From JANYLB01 sp963837715 (GTDB lineage Bacteria > Actinomycetota > Acidimicrobiia > IMCC26256 > JANYLB01): a stretch of 64,000 nt of DNA. The notes beneath the pieces were generated by a model, which saw only the letters and a program-made list of their open reading frames with translations, was not told the DNA's origin and did no database searches. Shown one piece after another: positions 8,419 to 16,187 of this stretch. How positions within the stretch are numbered: position 1 is the stretch's first letter; each line of letters opens with the position of its first letter. The translations under genes were made by a program, and so were the position numbers. The stretch is from positions 992,001-1,056,000 of the forward strand of contig CAWIOF010000004.1 in the NCBI GenBank assembly GCA_963837715.1, given 5' to 3'.

Positions 8419-8990
8419 TCGTCGCGGGTGACCGGGGTCGCGGTGAGGGAGAGGTCGGCGCGCGGGATGTCGGCCGTGGTGCCGTCGAGCATGAACTGCA
8501 CCTGGCCGATCCCGGGTTGGCCCGTCAACGTGTAGACGATCTGCGCGAGCGCGAGCACCTGGTCGGGCTGCGACAGGTTGGTGAACGAGGCCGGGAGATC
8601 GACCGTGGCCGTCCCCCGCTGGACCGTCACGTCCGTCTGGGCGTCCTCGATCGGGAGTGCAGTGCGGATCCCCGCTGTGACTTCGGGACTCGTCGGACCC
8701 CGACCCAGCGACCGGAGGAGACGCTCCAGCGTCAACGGAGGGGGGAGGCTGCGGCCGGTGGGGAGCAGCCGGCCACCACGCGCGAGATAGATGACCGCGT
8801 CGCTGGTCCCGAGCCGCTCGCTGTCGGCGATGCCGCCGCTGTTCTGGTCGAGGAGACGGTACGGCACATTGTCGTCGTCGACCTGCTTGGCCGAACCTTG
8901 CTCCGGGATGCCACACCCCGTCACGACGAGCGCGAGCAGCAGTGGAGCCACGACCCACACCAACCGACGGGGGCGCCGGCGGGCGGTCAC
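8391..8990 (-). CDS. GerMN-domain lipoprotein, short LpqB-like
   Basis: A 199-residue lipoprotein. A basic N-terminus and hydrophobic run end in the lipobox VVTGC (Cys at about residue 25). The rest is a GerMN domain: AVIYLARGGRLLPTGRSL, the GPTSPEVTAGIRTALP loop and DVTVQRGTATVDLPASF followed by VLALAQIVYTLT. The GTG start overlaps the TGA of the kinase gene by four bases. In mycobacteria and relatives, lpqB follows mtrB and the lipoprotein modulates the MtrAB system. LpqB proper carries a further C-terminal propeller and is near 580 residues. This protein stops after the GerMN domain. Confidence 0.85.
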   Translation of the reverse strand: MTARRRPRRLVWVVAPLLLALVVTGCGIPEQGSAKQVDDDNVPYRLLDQNSGGIADSERLGTSDAVIYLARGGRLLPTGRSLPPPLTLERLLRSLGRGPTSPEVTAGIRTALPIEDAQTDVTVQRGTATVDLPASFTNLSQPDQVLALAQIVYTLTGQPGIGQVQFMLDGTTADIPRADLSLTATPVTRDDYLALAPPG

Positions 8991-10357
8991 GTGCCGTTCC
9001 TCGGGACGCGCACGACGAATCGCGCACCGCCACGCGGGGAGTCCTCGACCCACACGTCGCCGTGGTGGAGCCGGACGTGCTCGACCACGAGCGCCAGTCC
9101 GAGCCCTGTGCCGGGCGCCTCGCTCGCGTGTTGCCCACGGGCGAACCGATCGAAGATGTACTCGCGCTCGTGCAGCGGGACGCCGGGCCCGGAGTCGTCG
9201 ACGGCGAGGAGCAGGCTCTCGGCGCTCCCGCTGATCTCCACGCACTCGGCGCCGCCACCGTACGAGTCGGCGTTGTCGAGCAGGTTGGTGAGGATCTGGC
9301 CGATCCTGCGCTTGTCGACGGCGACCGTGGCCGGTGCCGACGGCGTGATGTCGACGGCGACCTGGTCCCGCCGGGTCGCGGTGAGCACCTCGCGCACGAG
9401 GCCGGTCGGATCGACCGTGCCCACGTCGAGCTCTCCGACGCCCGCCTCCATGCGCGAGATGTCGAGCAGGTCGAGCACCAGCCCGGTGAAGCGCCGGAGC
9501 TCTTCGTCGAGCACGTCGAGCGCGGCGTCGGTGGCCTCGGCCGAGTTCCGCCGCCGCGCGACACTCAGCGCGGCCGACATCTTGGCCAGCGGCGTCCGCA
9601 GTTCGTGGCTCACATCAGACGCGAAGCGTGCCTCGCGCTCGATACGCCCGCGCAGCTCCGAAACCATGTCGTTGAACGCGTCGACGAGCGGTTCCAGGTC
9701 GCTGTCGCCTTCGGCGTCGAGTCGCTCGTCGAGCGTGCCCTCGCTGATCCCACTCGCGGCAACGGCCATGCGTCGAACCGGTCGGAGCACACGTCCACTC
9801 GCGTAGCGGCCGATCACCGCGCCGATGAGCGTGACGACGACGGCAGCCGCGGCGAGGACCTGGGCGAGGCGGGTGAGGGTGAGCGCGAGCTCCTGCACCG
9901 GGACGAACTCGAAGTACGCCCCCTCGATCGCCGGGAGCGGGACGCCCACCGCGATGTTCGACGCCGACGACACGTCGGTGTTCTGGGTACCCGCCGATCC
10001 CGACGCGACCAGCGAGCGCAGGGAGGCCGGCACGTCGCGGCGCCCGACCCCGACCGAGGTTCCGAACCACGCGTTGCCGACGCGCAACACCACCGCGCTC
10101 TCCGCTCCGGTCTGGGCCTGGGCGAGTGCTCCCTGCACGTCGGCCGGGTTCGCAAGGAGCGCGTCGCGCACCGCCCGGGCGTTGAGATAGGTCTGCTGTC
10201 GGGCGGTTGCGCTGCGCCGGCTGAGCACGAATGACCGTGTGAGCTCGTAGGAGAAGATGGCGAGCGTCACCGACAAGACCAGCGCGAGGATCGCGAATGC
10301 TGCGGTGACCCGCGCCCGGAGCCCGAGGCGTGCAGTCGGGCGATCGTCGGAGGTCAC
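8987..10357 (-). CDS. HAMP-containing sensor histidine kinase, MtrB-like
   Basis: Membrane sensor kinase of 456 residues: TM1 (about 16-38), an extracytoplasmic sensor region (39-160), TM2 (about 163-184), HAMP (185-240), a DHp domain with phospho-acceptor H251 in SDVSHELRTPLAKM, and a GHKL ATPase domain with the N box (NLLDNADSYGGG), G1 (DDSGPGVP) and G2 (GTGLGLALV). Gene order and the downstream GerMN lipoprotein match the actinobacterial mtrB-lpqB pair, which governs cell-wall and osmotic homeostasis. No response-regulator gene adjoins it. The upstream neighbour is an unrelated small zinc-ribbon gene, so its MtrA-type partner must be encoded elsewhere. The start is a GTG at 10357. Confidence 0.9.
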   Translation of the reverse strand: MTSDDRPTARLGLRARVTAAFAILALVLSVTLAIFSYELTRSFVLSRRSATARQQTYLNARAVRDALLANPADVQGALAQAQTGAESAVVLRVGNAWFGTSVGVGRRDVPASLRSLVASGSAGTQNTDVSSASNIAVGVPLPAIEGAYFEFVPVQELALTLTRLAQVLAAAAVVVTLIGAVIGRYASGRVLRPVRRMAVAASGISEGTLDERLDAEGDSDLEPLVDAFNDMVSELRGRIEREARFASDVSHELRTPLAKMSAALSVARRRNSAEATDAALDVLDEELRRFTGLVLDLLDISRMEAGVGELDVGTVDPTGLVREVLTATRRDQVAVDITPSAPATVAVDKRRIGQILTNLLDNADSYGGGAECVEISGSAESLLLAVDDSGPGVPLHEREYIFDRFARGQHASEAPGTGLGLALVVEHVRLHHGDVWVEDSPRGGARFVVRVPRNGT

Positions 10358-10393
10358 CGGCCCATTCTTCCAGTGCCGGAAGCCGAGCTGTGG

Positions 10394-10543
10394 TCACACG
10401 GGTTCGCCGAACGCCTCACAATCGGGGTTCTCGCACACGAACGACGTGTCGAGCACGTTGGCGGACTCCGCCGGGAGGGCGGTGACTCCGCACTCCGGAC
10501 AGATCGGGGCCCGGTCGATCTCGGCGTCGTCCCAGCCGGTCAC
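10394..10543 (-). CDS. Small zinc-ribbon protein (49 residues)
   Basis: The short reverse-strand frame encodes VTGWDDAEIDRAPICPEC, a spacer, then VCENPDCEAFGEPV. The two Cys pairs (CPEC and CENPDC) spaced by about 22 residues form a plausible rubredoxin-like or zinc-ribbon site. The GTG start overlaps the TGA of the upstream gene (GTGA), which supports real, coupled translation. The function is unknown; such proteins often act as metal-bound adaptors. It is one of three short Cys-rich proteins in the window. Confidence 0.7.
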   Translation of the reverse strand: MTGWDDAEIDRAPICPECGVTALPAESANVLDTSFVCENPDCEAFGEPV

Positions 10544-10998
10544 GACGCGTGCCGGGCCGGTTCGAGCGCAGTCGCGTAGTCGACCAGGCGGGCCGCCACC
10601 TCGAACGCCAGCTCCGGATCATCGAGGTCCGGATCCGGCCAGGTCTCCGACACGCGTTGCCACGAGTCGGCCCGGCCGAGGAACGGACCGGCGACCGCTT
10701 CGTCACCGACCGTTGCCCGCCACGCGGCTTCGTGCCCGACGAGCTGAGCCAACACCCGCTCGTTGTCGGCCGGCTTTGGGTGCTCAGCGTGGAAGCCGAC
10801 CTCGATCGCGAGCACCCGGGCTGCGCCGTCGGCATCGGCGCCGATCACCTGGGCCTCGTAGTGCTCCCGCGGTGGCGCGTCGGGCCCGAACCAGACCTTG
10901 ATGCCGTACCGGCGGGCCCGCAGCCGGAGCGGACCGAGATCCGCCGGCATCATCCCGCGGAGCGCGTCCGCGACGTCGTCGAACAGCGACGGTTCCAC
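10540..10998 (-). CDS. Conserved hypothetical protein
   Basis: A soluble acidic protein of about 152 residues with no recognised domain. Notable segments are LRLRARRYGIKVWFG, the strand RVLAIEVGFHAEHP and a C-terminal helix ending DYATALEPARHAS. I placed the start at GTG 10998, which leaves 16 bp after the crotonase stop; a GTG at 11049 would add 17 residues but overlap the crotonase by 35 bp. The gene sits between the crotonase and the zinc-ribbon gene in a tightly packed run with four-base overlaps, so co-transcription is likely. Confidence 0.6.
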   Translation of the reverse strand: MEPSLFDDVADALRGMMPADLGPLRLRARRYGIKVWFGPDAPPREHYEAQVIGADADGAARVLAIEVGFHAEHPKPADNERVLAQLVGHEAAWRATVGDEAVAGPFLGRADSWQRVSETWPDPDLDDPELAFEVAARLVDYATALEPARHAS

Positions 10999-11014
10999 CG
11001 CGGCCGCAAGCCGC

Positions 11015-11680
11015 TCAGTCGGGGCCGAGGCAGAGCCGGCTGGCGGCACCGAACAGTTGGCGCTTGTGCTCGGCGATCACCGACCGGTTCTTGCCCGCCA
11101 TGACCGTGGCGGCTTCGACGGCACGGTCGAGCACGTCGTCTTCGGGCGCGATCGCGTCGATGATGCCGATGCCGAGCGCGGTTGCGGCGTCGTAGCGGCG
11201 ACCGGTGAGCATTGCATCGGCGGCTGCGGGAGCGGGCAACCGGGCGGTGACCGTGGCCGTCATCCCCGACGTGAGGGGGAGCCCGAGGTCGACCTCGGGG
11301 AGGCACCAGTACCCCCGATCAGCGCGCATGATCCGATGATCGAAGGCCGACGAGAGCATCGCCCCGGCGGCGAACGTGTGCCCGTTCAGGGCGGCGACCG
11401 TGTAGGCCGGGAACACCAGCATGCGACCGAGGAGTCGGTGGACCTCGGCCATGAACGCCGAGGCATCCGGTGCCGACGAGATCCAATCGAGGTCGAGGCC
11501 GTTGGAGAAGAACTTGCCGGTCCCCACGGCGACGACGGCGAGGGGCCCGTCGACAGCTTCGAGCTCGTCGAGCACGCCGTGCCACGCGGCCATCGAGTCC
11601 CCGTTGAAGCGATTCTCGCCGTCGTCCCAGTGCACGACGCGCACCGGGCCGACTGCGTCGACGCGCAGCGGTCCGCTCAT
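11015..11680 (-). CDS. Enoyl-CoA hydratase/isomerase (crotonase) family protein
   Basis: Crotonase-fold protein of 221 residues, short for the family (usually about 260). The oxyanion and CoA regions are visible: GKFFSNGLDLDW (about 53-64) and ALNGHTFAAGAMLSSAFDHRIM. The second glutamate position reads LPEVDLGLPL. The first catalytic Glu of hydratases (GGGCEL) is replaced here by GAMLSS, a pattern typical of delta3,delta2-enoyl-CoA isomerases. An isomerase role in unsaturated fatty-acid breakdown is therefore more likely than hydration. Its ATG overlaps the stop of ppk2 (ATGA). Confidence 0.8.
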   Translation of the reverse strand: MSGPLRVDAVGPVRVVHWDDGENRFNGDSMAAWHGVLDELEAVDGPLAVVAVGTGKFFSNGLDLDWISSAPDASAFMAEVHRLLGRMLVFPAYTVAALNGHTFAAGAMLSSAFDHRIMRADRGYWCLPEVDLGLPLTSGMTATVTARLPAPAAADAMLTGRRYDAATALGIGIIDAIAPEDDVLDRAVEAATVMAGKNRSVIAEHKRQLFGAASRLCLGPD

Positions 11681-12510
11681 GGCGTGCTATCCGGGAACAT
11701 GTCGTTGGGCCGGGCGACGATCGCGGGGTCGGGAGCGCGGGCGACGCGCTCGTCCTTGTTCGCGTAGTCGATGCTGTGGAGCACGTGCCGGATCGCATTG
11801 AGCCGGCCGGTGCGCTTCTCGTTGTTGTTCACGACCCACCACGGTGCGTACGGGGTGTCGGTGAACGCGAACGTCGTCTTCTGCGCCTCGGTGTACTGAT
11901 GCCAGCGCGACTGCGCGTATTCGTCGAGGGTGCTCAGCTTCCACTCCTTGAGCGGATCGTCGGCCCGCGCCGCGAGTCGTCGTGCCTGCTCGTCTTTGTT
12001 GACCGCGAGCCAGAGTTTCACGAGGTGCACGCCGTCGTCGACGAGGAACTGCTCGAACTCGGGCGCCTGGCGCAGGAAGCGTGCGTGCTCGTCGACGGTG
12101 CAGAACCCCATCACCCATTCGACGCCGGCCCGGTTGTACCAGGAACGGTCGAACAGCACGATCTCCCCTGCGGTCGGGAGGTGGAGGGCGTACCGCTGGA
12201 AGTACCACTGCCCGCGCTCGGTGTCGTTCGGCTTGTCGAGGGCGACGTGCCGCGCTCGCCTCGGGTTCAGATGCTCGCGGAAGCGTTGGATGGTGCCGCC
12301 CTTGCCCGCGGTGTCGCGACCCTCGAACACGATCACGACGCGCCGGCCGGTCTCGATCAACGAGCTCTGCAGCTTGACGAGCTCGATCTGCAGGTCGGTG
12401 AGCTCGCGCTCGTACTCCTCGCGATTCAGCTTCTCGGGAGTCGGGAGGTCGTCCTGCTTCCCGTGCTTCTCGTGCCGTTCGTGTCCGTCGTGCTTGCCGG
12501 TCGGAGCCAT
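11677..12510 (-). CDS. ppk2: Polyphosphate kinase 2 (PPK2) family protein
   Basis: A 277-residue PPK2-family kinase that transfers phosphate between polyphosphate and a nucleoside phosphate. The N-terminus is His/Lys-rich (GKHDGHERHEKHG). Walker A is EGRDTAGKGG (63-72), the lid helix follows (NPRRARHVALDKPNDTERGQ), and Walker B is VLFDRSWYNRAGVE (D121). The W-Y-F-Q-R-Y element and the NNEKRTGRLNAIRH stretch are typical of one-domain class I enzymes, which mainly phosphorylate NDPs, though the class is an inference. I chose ATG 12510; the reading frame stays open upstream without a better signal. TACGCT lies nine bases before the ATG. Confidence 0.92.
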   Translation of the reverse strand: MAPTGKHDGHERHEKHGKQDDLPTPEKLNREEYERELTDLQIELVKLQSSLIETGRRVVIVFEGRDTAGKGGTIQRFREHLNPRRARHVALDKPNDTERGQWYFQRYALHLPTAGEIVLFDRSWYNRAGVEWVMGFCTVDEHARFLRQAPEFEQFLVDDGVHLVKLWLAVNKDEQARRLAARADDPLKEWKLSTLDEYAQSRWHQYTEAQKTTFAFTDTPYAPWWVVNNNEKRTGRLNAIRHVLHSIDYANKDERVARAPDPAIVARPNDMFPDSTP

Positions 12511-12590
12511 CGACTCGGGAGCGTAGTGGCCCCCCGCGATCAGGGAACGTGCGACACTGCGCCCGGAAGACGCGACGTGGAGGCGGAGCG

Positions 12591-14150
12591 GTGCGGCGCG
12601 GAAGAACACGACGACGATCCCCGGCCCGCCGGGTGGCGGCCTCCGGCACGCTGTCGCGGCGGGAGCTGCTCCGGGGCGCGGTCGCGCTCGGAGCGGGTGT
12701 GGGTGCAGCAGCGGTGGCCCCGCAGCTCGCCCGGGCGGGCTTCGCCGCGCGCCGCGCCGGCCCCAAGGTCGTGATCGTGGGTGCCGGTGCCGCGGGGGTG
12801 CGGTGTGCGCACCGGTTGTGGAAGGCGCACGGCATCGTCGCCGACCTCTACGACGCGAGTCCCGACCGGCTGGGCGGCCGGACCTACACCCTGCGCGGCA
12901 TGTTCGGTGCCCGCGACGCCGAGGCGGGAGGGTCGTTCATCTCGACCGAGCACACCGCGGTGCGGCGTCTGTGTCGTCAGCTCGGTCTCACCGTGGTCGA
13001 CGTCAACGGGGGCGCGCAACCCACCGGCGTCGACGTGTACACCGCCAACGGCACGCTGGTCTCCGACGCCGAGTTGCGGCTGGAGCTCGAAGCGGCGTAC
13101 CCCGCGATCCAGGTCGCACTCGACGCTGCGGGCGATCACTCGGCCCGCACGCCCACCCGCGGCGGCCGGACGCTCGACCGACTTTCGGTCGCCGAGTGGG
13201 TGGAGCGCGAGATCCCGGGCGGTACTGCCGGCACCCTCGGACAGATCCTGCTGTCCGACGCGGTCGCCGAGTACGGCGGTGACCCCGGCGATCAGTCGGC
13301 GCTCAACCTCATCTGGTTGCTCGAAGGGATCGGCGCCGACGGCGGTGGCGATCTCGCCGGCACCGATGAAGCGGGCCACATCGTGGAGGGGTCCGACGCG
13401 CTGGTTGCCCGGATGCTCGACGAGCTCCCCGCGGGTTCCGACGGCGTCGAGCGCGCGACGCGGCTCGTCGCCGTCCGGCAGGGCGCATCAGGCCCGGTGG
13501 CGACGTTCGAGAGTGGCGGCAGCCGGCGCGATGTGCCCTGCGACGCGCTGGTGCTCGCGGTCCCGTTCTCGTTGCTGCGTTCGGGCGTCGATCTCGGCCG
13601 GGCCGATCTGTCGCCGCGCAAGAAGCGCGCGATCGCGTCGCTCGGGATGGGAACGAACGCCAAGCTCCAGGTGCAGCTGGCCGACCGTTCGTGGACGCCG
13701 CTCGGGTACTCGGGGATCTCCTACTCGGGCCCCGACGGGTTCGGCACGGTGTGGGACGGCTCGTCGGGCGACACCGCCCCCGAGCCGATCCTGGTCGGAT
13801 TCCCGGGCGCGGCAGCCGGTGCAGCCCTCGGCTCGGTGCCGTTCGGGCCCGCCGACCCGGCGAAGGTCGAACAGTTCCTCGCGCAGGTCGAGCCGGTGTT
13901 CCCGGGGACTCGCGCCCGGTGGGCGGCCGGTCCGCAGCGCACGCACGCGGCGTGCTGGGCCCGGAACGAGCTGAGCCTGGGTGCCTACAGCTACTACCAG
14001 CCCGGTCAGATCACCGACTTCGGAGGGACCGAGATGGACCCGGCCGGTGCCGTCTACTTCTGCGGCGAGCACACGTCGTTCGAGTTCCAGGGCTACATCG
14101 AGGGCGCGCTCCGCTCCGGCGCCCGGGTCGCCGACCGCATCGGCGCCTGA
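12591..14150 (+). CDS. Tat-exported flavin-containing amine oxidase
   Basis: FAD-dependent amine oxidoreductase of 519 residues. The N-terminus carries a twin-arginine signal (SRRELLRGAVALGAG ... ARA), so the enzyme is probably exported folded with its FAD. The dinucleotide-binding motif VVIVGAGAAGVRCA and the second motif DRLGGRTYTL follow at once. The C-terminal FAD motif is YFCGEHTSFEFQGYIEGALRSG. The family includes monoamine, putrescine and L-amino-acid oxidases; the substrate cannot be told from sequence alone. GTG 12591 is chosen because GGAGG lies seven bases upstream and the Tat motif falls at a normal distance. It is divergent from ppk2. Confidence 0.88.
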   Translation: MRRGRTRRRSPARRVAASGTLSRRELLRGAVALGAGVGAAAVAPQLARAGFAARRAGPKVVIVGAGAAGVRCAHRLWKAHGIVADLYDASPDRLGGRTYTLRGMFGARDAEAGGSFISTEHTAVRRLCRQLGLTVVDVNGGAQPTGVDVYTANGTLVSDAELRLELEAAYPAIQVALDAAGDHSARTPTRGGRTLDRLSVAEWVEREIPGGTAGTLGQILLSDAVAEYGGDPGDQSALNLIWLLEGIGADGGGDLAGTDEAGHIVEGSDALVARMLDELPAGSDGVERATRLVAVRQGASGPVATFESGGSRRDVPCDALVLAVPFSLLRSGVDLGRADLSPRKKRAIASLGMGTNAKLQVQLADRSWTPLGYSGISYSGPDGFGTVWDGSSGDTAPEPILVGFPGAAAGAALGSVPFGPADPAKVEQFLAQVEPVFPGTRARWAAGPQRTHAACWARNELSLGAYSYYQPGQITDFGGTEMDPAGAVYFCGEHTSFEFQGYIEGALRSGARVADRIGA

Positions 14151-14155
14151 CTCCT

Positions 14156-14237
14156 GGTCGAATCCGCTGCGTCGGCTCGACCGCCCGGGACTTCGACTCC
14201 CGTGATTCCTTTCCGCCGACTCCGCTCCTTCTCCTGA
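14156..14237 (+). repeat. Dispersed intergenic repeat, copy 1 (subfamily A)
   Basis: Copy of the roughly 82-bp element that starts GGTCGAATCCGCTGCG and ends CTCCTTCTCCTGA. The left arm is GTCGGC and the right arm GCCGAC, still perfectly complementary although both differ from the GCCGGC of other copies. It lies between the amine oxidase stop and mutA. Confidence 0.85.
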
Positions 14238-14279
14238 CTGGCTTCGCCTGGGGGCGTGGCGGTCCGTACGATCATGGTC

Positions 14280-16187
14280 ATGATCGAAGCCGACGAGCCG
14301 CTCACCCTCGCGGGCGACTTCCCCGACTCCACCCGCGACGAGTGGCTCCACGCCGTCGAACAGGTCCTGCTCAAGGGCCGCGACGGCGGCCCCGACGCGT
14401 TCGCCCAGGCGTTCGAACGGCGGCTCGTCACCACCACCTACGACGGCATCGCCATCCCCCCGCTGTTCACGGCCGCCGACGCCGTCGATCCCGCGCACGT
14501 CGGTCGTCCCGGCGCGGCCCCGTTCGTGCGCGGGACCCGGGCCGCCGGTCGGCGCGCCGGGTGGGACATCCGCCAGCAGGTCGAGGTCACCGACGACGGC
14601 ACCGCTGCCGCATCCCGCGTCCTCGCGGAGCTCGAGGGTGGTGCATCGTCGATCGTCCTCGGCCTCCGGCGTGCGCCGGCGGTCGATGTCGATGTCCTCG
14701 ACCGGACGCTCACCTCGGTGCTGCTCGACCTCGCGCCCGTCGTGCTCGATGCCGGGCCGCGGGCGACCGATGCGGCCGACGCGTTCCTCGCGCTCTGCGA
14801 TCGCAGGGGAGTGACGTCGAGCGCACTCGGTGGGCTCGGACTCGATCCGATCGGCGCGTACGGCTCGAGTGGCGGTGCGACCGACCTCGAAGCCGAGCTC
14901 GACGCCGCCGTCGAGCTCGCCGGTCGGTGCCTGGCCGATCATCCCCAGGTGCGGGCGTTCACGATCGATGCCACCCGGTACCACGGCGCCGGCGCGGCCG
15001 ATGCCGAGGAGCTCGCCTGCGCGGTCGCGACCGGGTTGGCGACAGCCCGTGCGCTCGTCGGCGCGGGTCTCGACGTCGACGCGGCGTTCTCGCAGCTCGA
15101 GTTCCGACTGGCCGCCACCGCCGACCAGTTCCTCACGATCGCCAAGTTGCGGGCTGCCCGGCGGATCTGGTCCCGCGTCGCGCGGGTCGCCGACGCCGGT
15201 ACGGGCTCGGGCGCCCAACTGCAGCACGCGGTCACGTCGACGGCGATGATGAGCCGTTACGACCCGTGGGTGAATCTCCTGCGAGCGACGGTCGCGGCCT
15301 TCTCCGCCGGGATCGCCGGAGCCGATGCCGTGACCGTGCAGCCCTACGACCACGCCCGCACGCTCGACGGCTCCGAGCTGGGTCGCCGCCTCGCCCGCAA
15401 CAGCCAGGCGGTGTTGATCGAGGAGTCGAACCTCGCCCGGGTGATCGATCCGGCCGGTGGCTCCTGGTACGTCGAGCACCTCACCCACGACCTGGCCCGG
15501 ACCGCGTGGGTGCGGTTCCAGGAGATCGAGCAGTCGGGTGGAATGGTCGCGGCACTCGAACAGGAAACCGTGCAGCGTCGGATCGCCGACACATGGGACC
15601 AGCGTTCCCGCAACCTGGCCCACCGTCGCGAACCACTCACCGGCGTCAGTGAGTTCCCGAACATCGACGAGGACCCTCCCGAACCGGAGGCTCCCGACCC
15701 GGTCGCCCCCGACGGCACGTTCGCGCCGCTGCCGACCGTCCGGTATGCCGGTGCGTTCGAACGGCAGCGCTCCCGCGCGGATCGCGTGGCCGCCGACCTC
15801 GGCGAGCGTCCATCGATCTTCCTCGCGGCCCTCGGGCCGGCGTCGGTCCACACCGCGCGCGTCTCGTTCGCCAAGAACCTGTTCGAGGCGGGTGGGATCG
15901 TCGCGGTCGCCGGGTCGGGTGCGATCGACGCCGTGGTTGCCGAGTACATCGCGAGTGGCTCGTCGATCGCCTGCATCTGTTCCGATGACGAAACCTACGC
16001 CGACCTCGCCGAGGCGACCGCGAGGTCGTTGACCGACGCCGGGGCGACGCGGGTGTACCTCGCCGGCAAGCCGGGCGAGGCCGAGGCCGCGCTCGAAGCC
16101 GCGGGAGTCGACGAGTTCGTGTTCACCGGGTGCGACGCCCTCGCGGTGATCACCGGCGCCCTCGATGCGCTGGAGGCACCGGCATGA
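14280..16187 (+). CDS. mutA: Methylmalonyl-CoA mutase small (non-catalytic) subunit
   Basis: A 635-residue product matching the small subunit of heterodimeric methylmalonyl-CoA mutase. It has the TIM-barrel layout of the large subunit (WDIRQQVEV; EFRLAATADQFLTIAKLRAAR; IDPAGGSWYVE), but its C-terminal B12-like domain lacks the cobalamin-binding DxHxxG sequence: that region reads FLAALGPASVHTARVSF. It therefore plays a structural role beside MutB in converting (R)-methylmalonyl-CoA to succinyl-CoA (propionate, odd-chain and branched-chain catabolism). I took the ATG at 14280; another ATG lies two codons earlier. The stop overlaps the mutB start (ATGA). Confidence 0.92.
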   Translation: MIEADEPLTLAGDFPDSTRDEWLHAVEQVLLKGRDGGPDAFAQAFERRLVTTTYDGIAIPPLFTAADAVDPAHVGRPGAAPFVRGTRAAGRRAGWDIRQQVEVTDDGTAAASRVLAELEGGASSIVLGLRRAPAVDVDVLDRTLTSVLLDLAPVVLDAGPRATDAADAFLALCDRRGVTSSALGGLGLDPIGAYGSSGGATDLEAELDAAVELAGRCLADHPQVRAFTIDATRYHGAGAADAEELACAVATGLATARALVGAGLDVDAAFSQLEFRLAATADQFLTIAKLRAARRIWSRVARVADAGTGSGAQLQHAVTSTAMMSRYDPWVNLLRATVAAFSAGIAGADAVTVQPYDHARTLDGSELGRRLARNSQAVLIEESNLARVIDPAGGSWYVEHLTHDLARTAWVRFQEIEQSGGMVAALEQETVQRRIADTWDQRSRNLAHRREPLTGVSEFPNIDEDPPEPEAPDPVAPDGTFAPLPTVRYAGAFERQRSRADRVAADLGERPSIFLAALGPASVHTARVSFAKNLFEAGGIVAVAGSGAIDAVVAEYIASGSSIACICSDDETYADLAEATARSLTDAGATRVYLAGKPGEAEAALEAAGVDEFVFTGCDALAVITGALDALEAPA

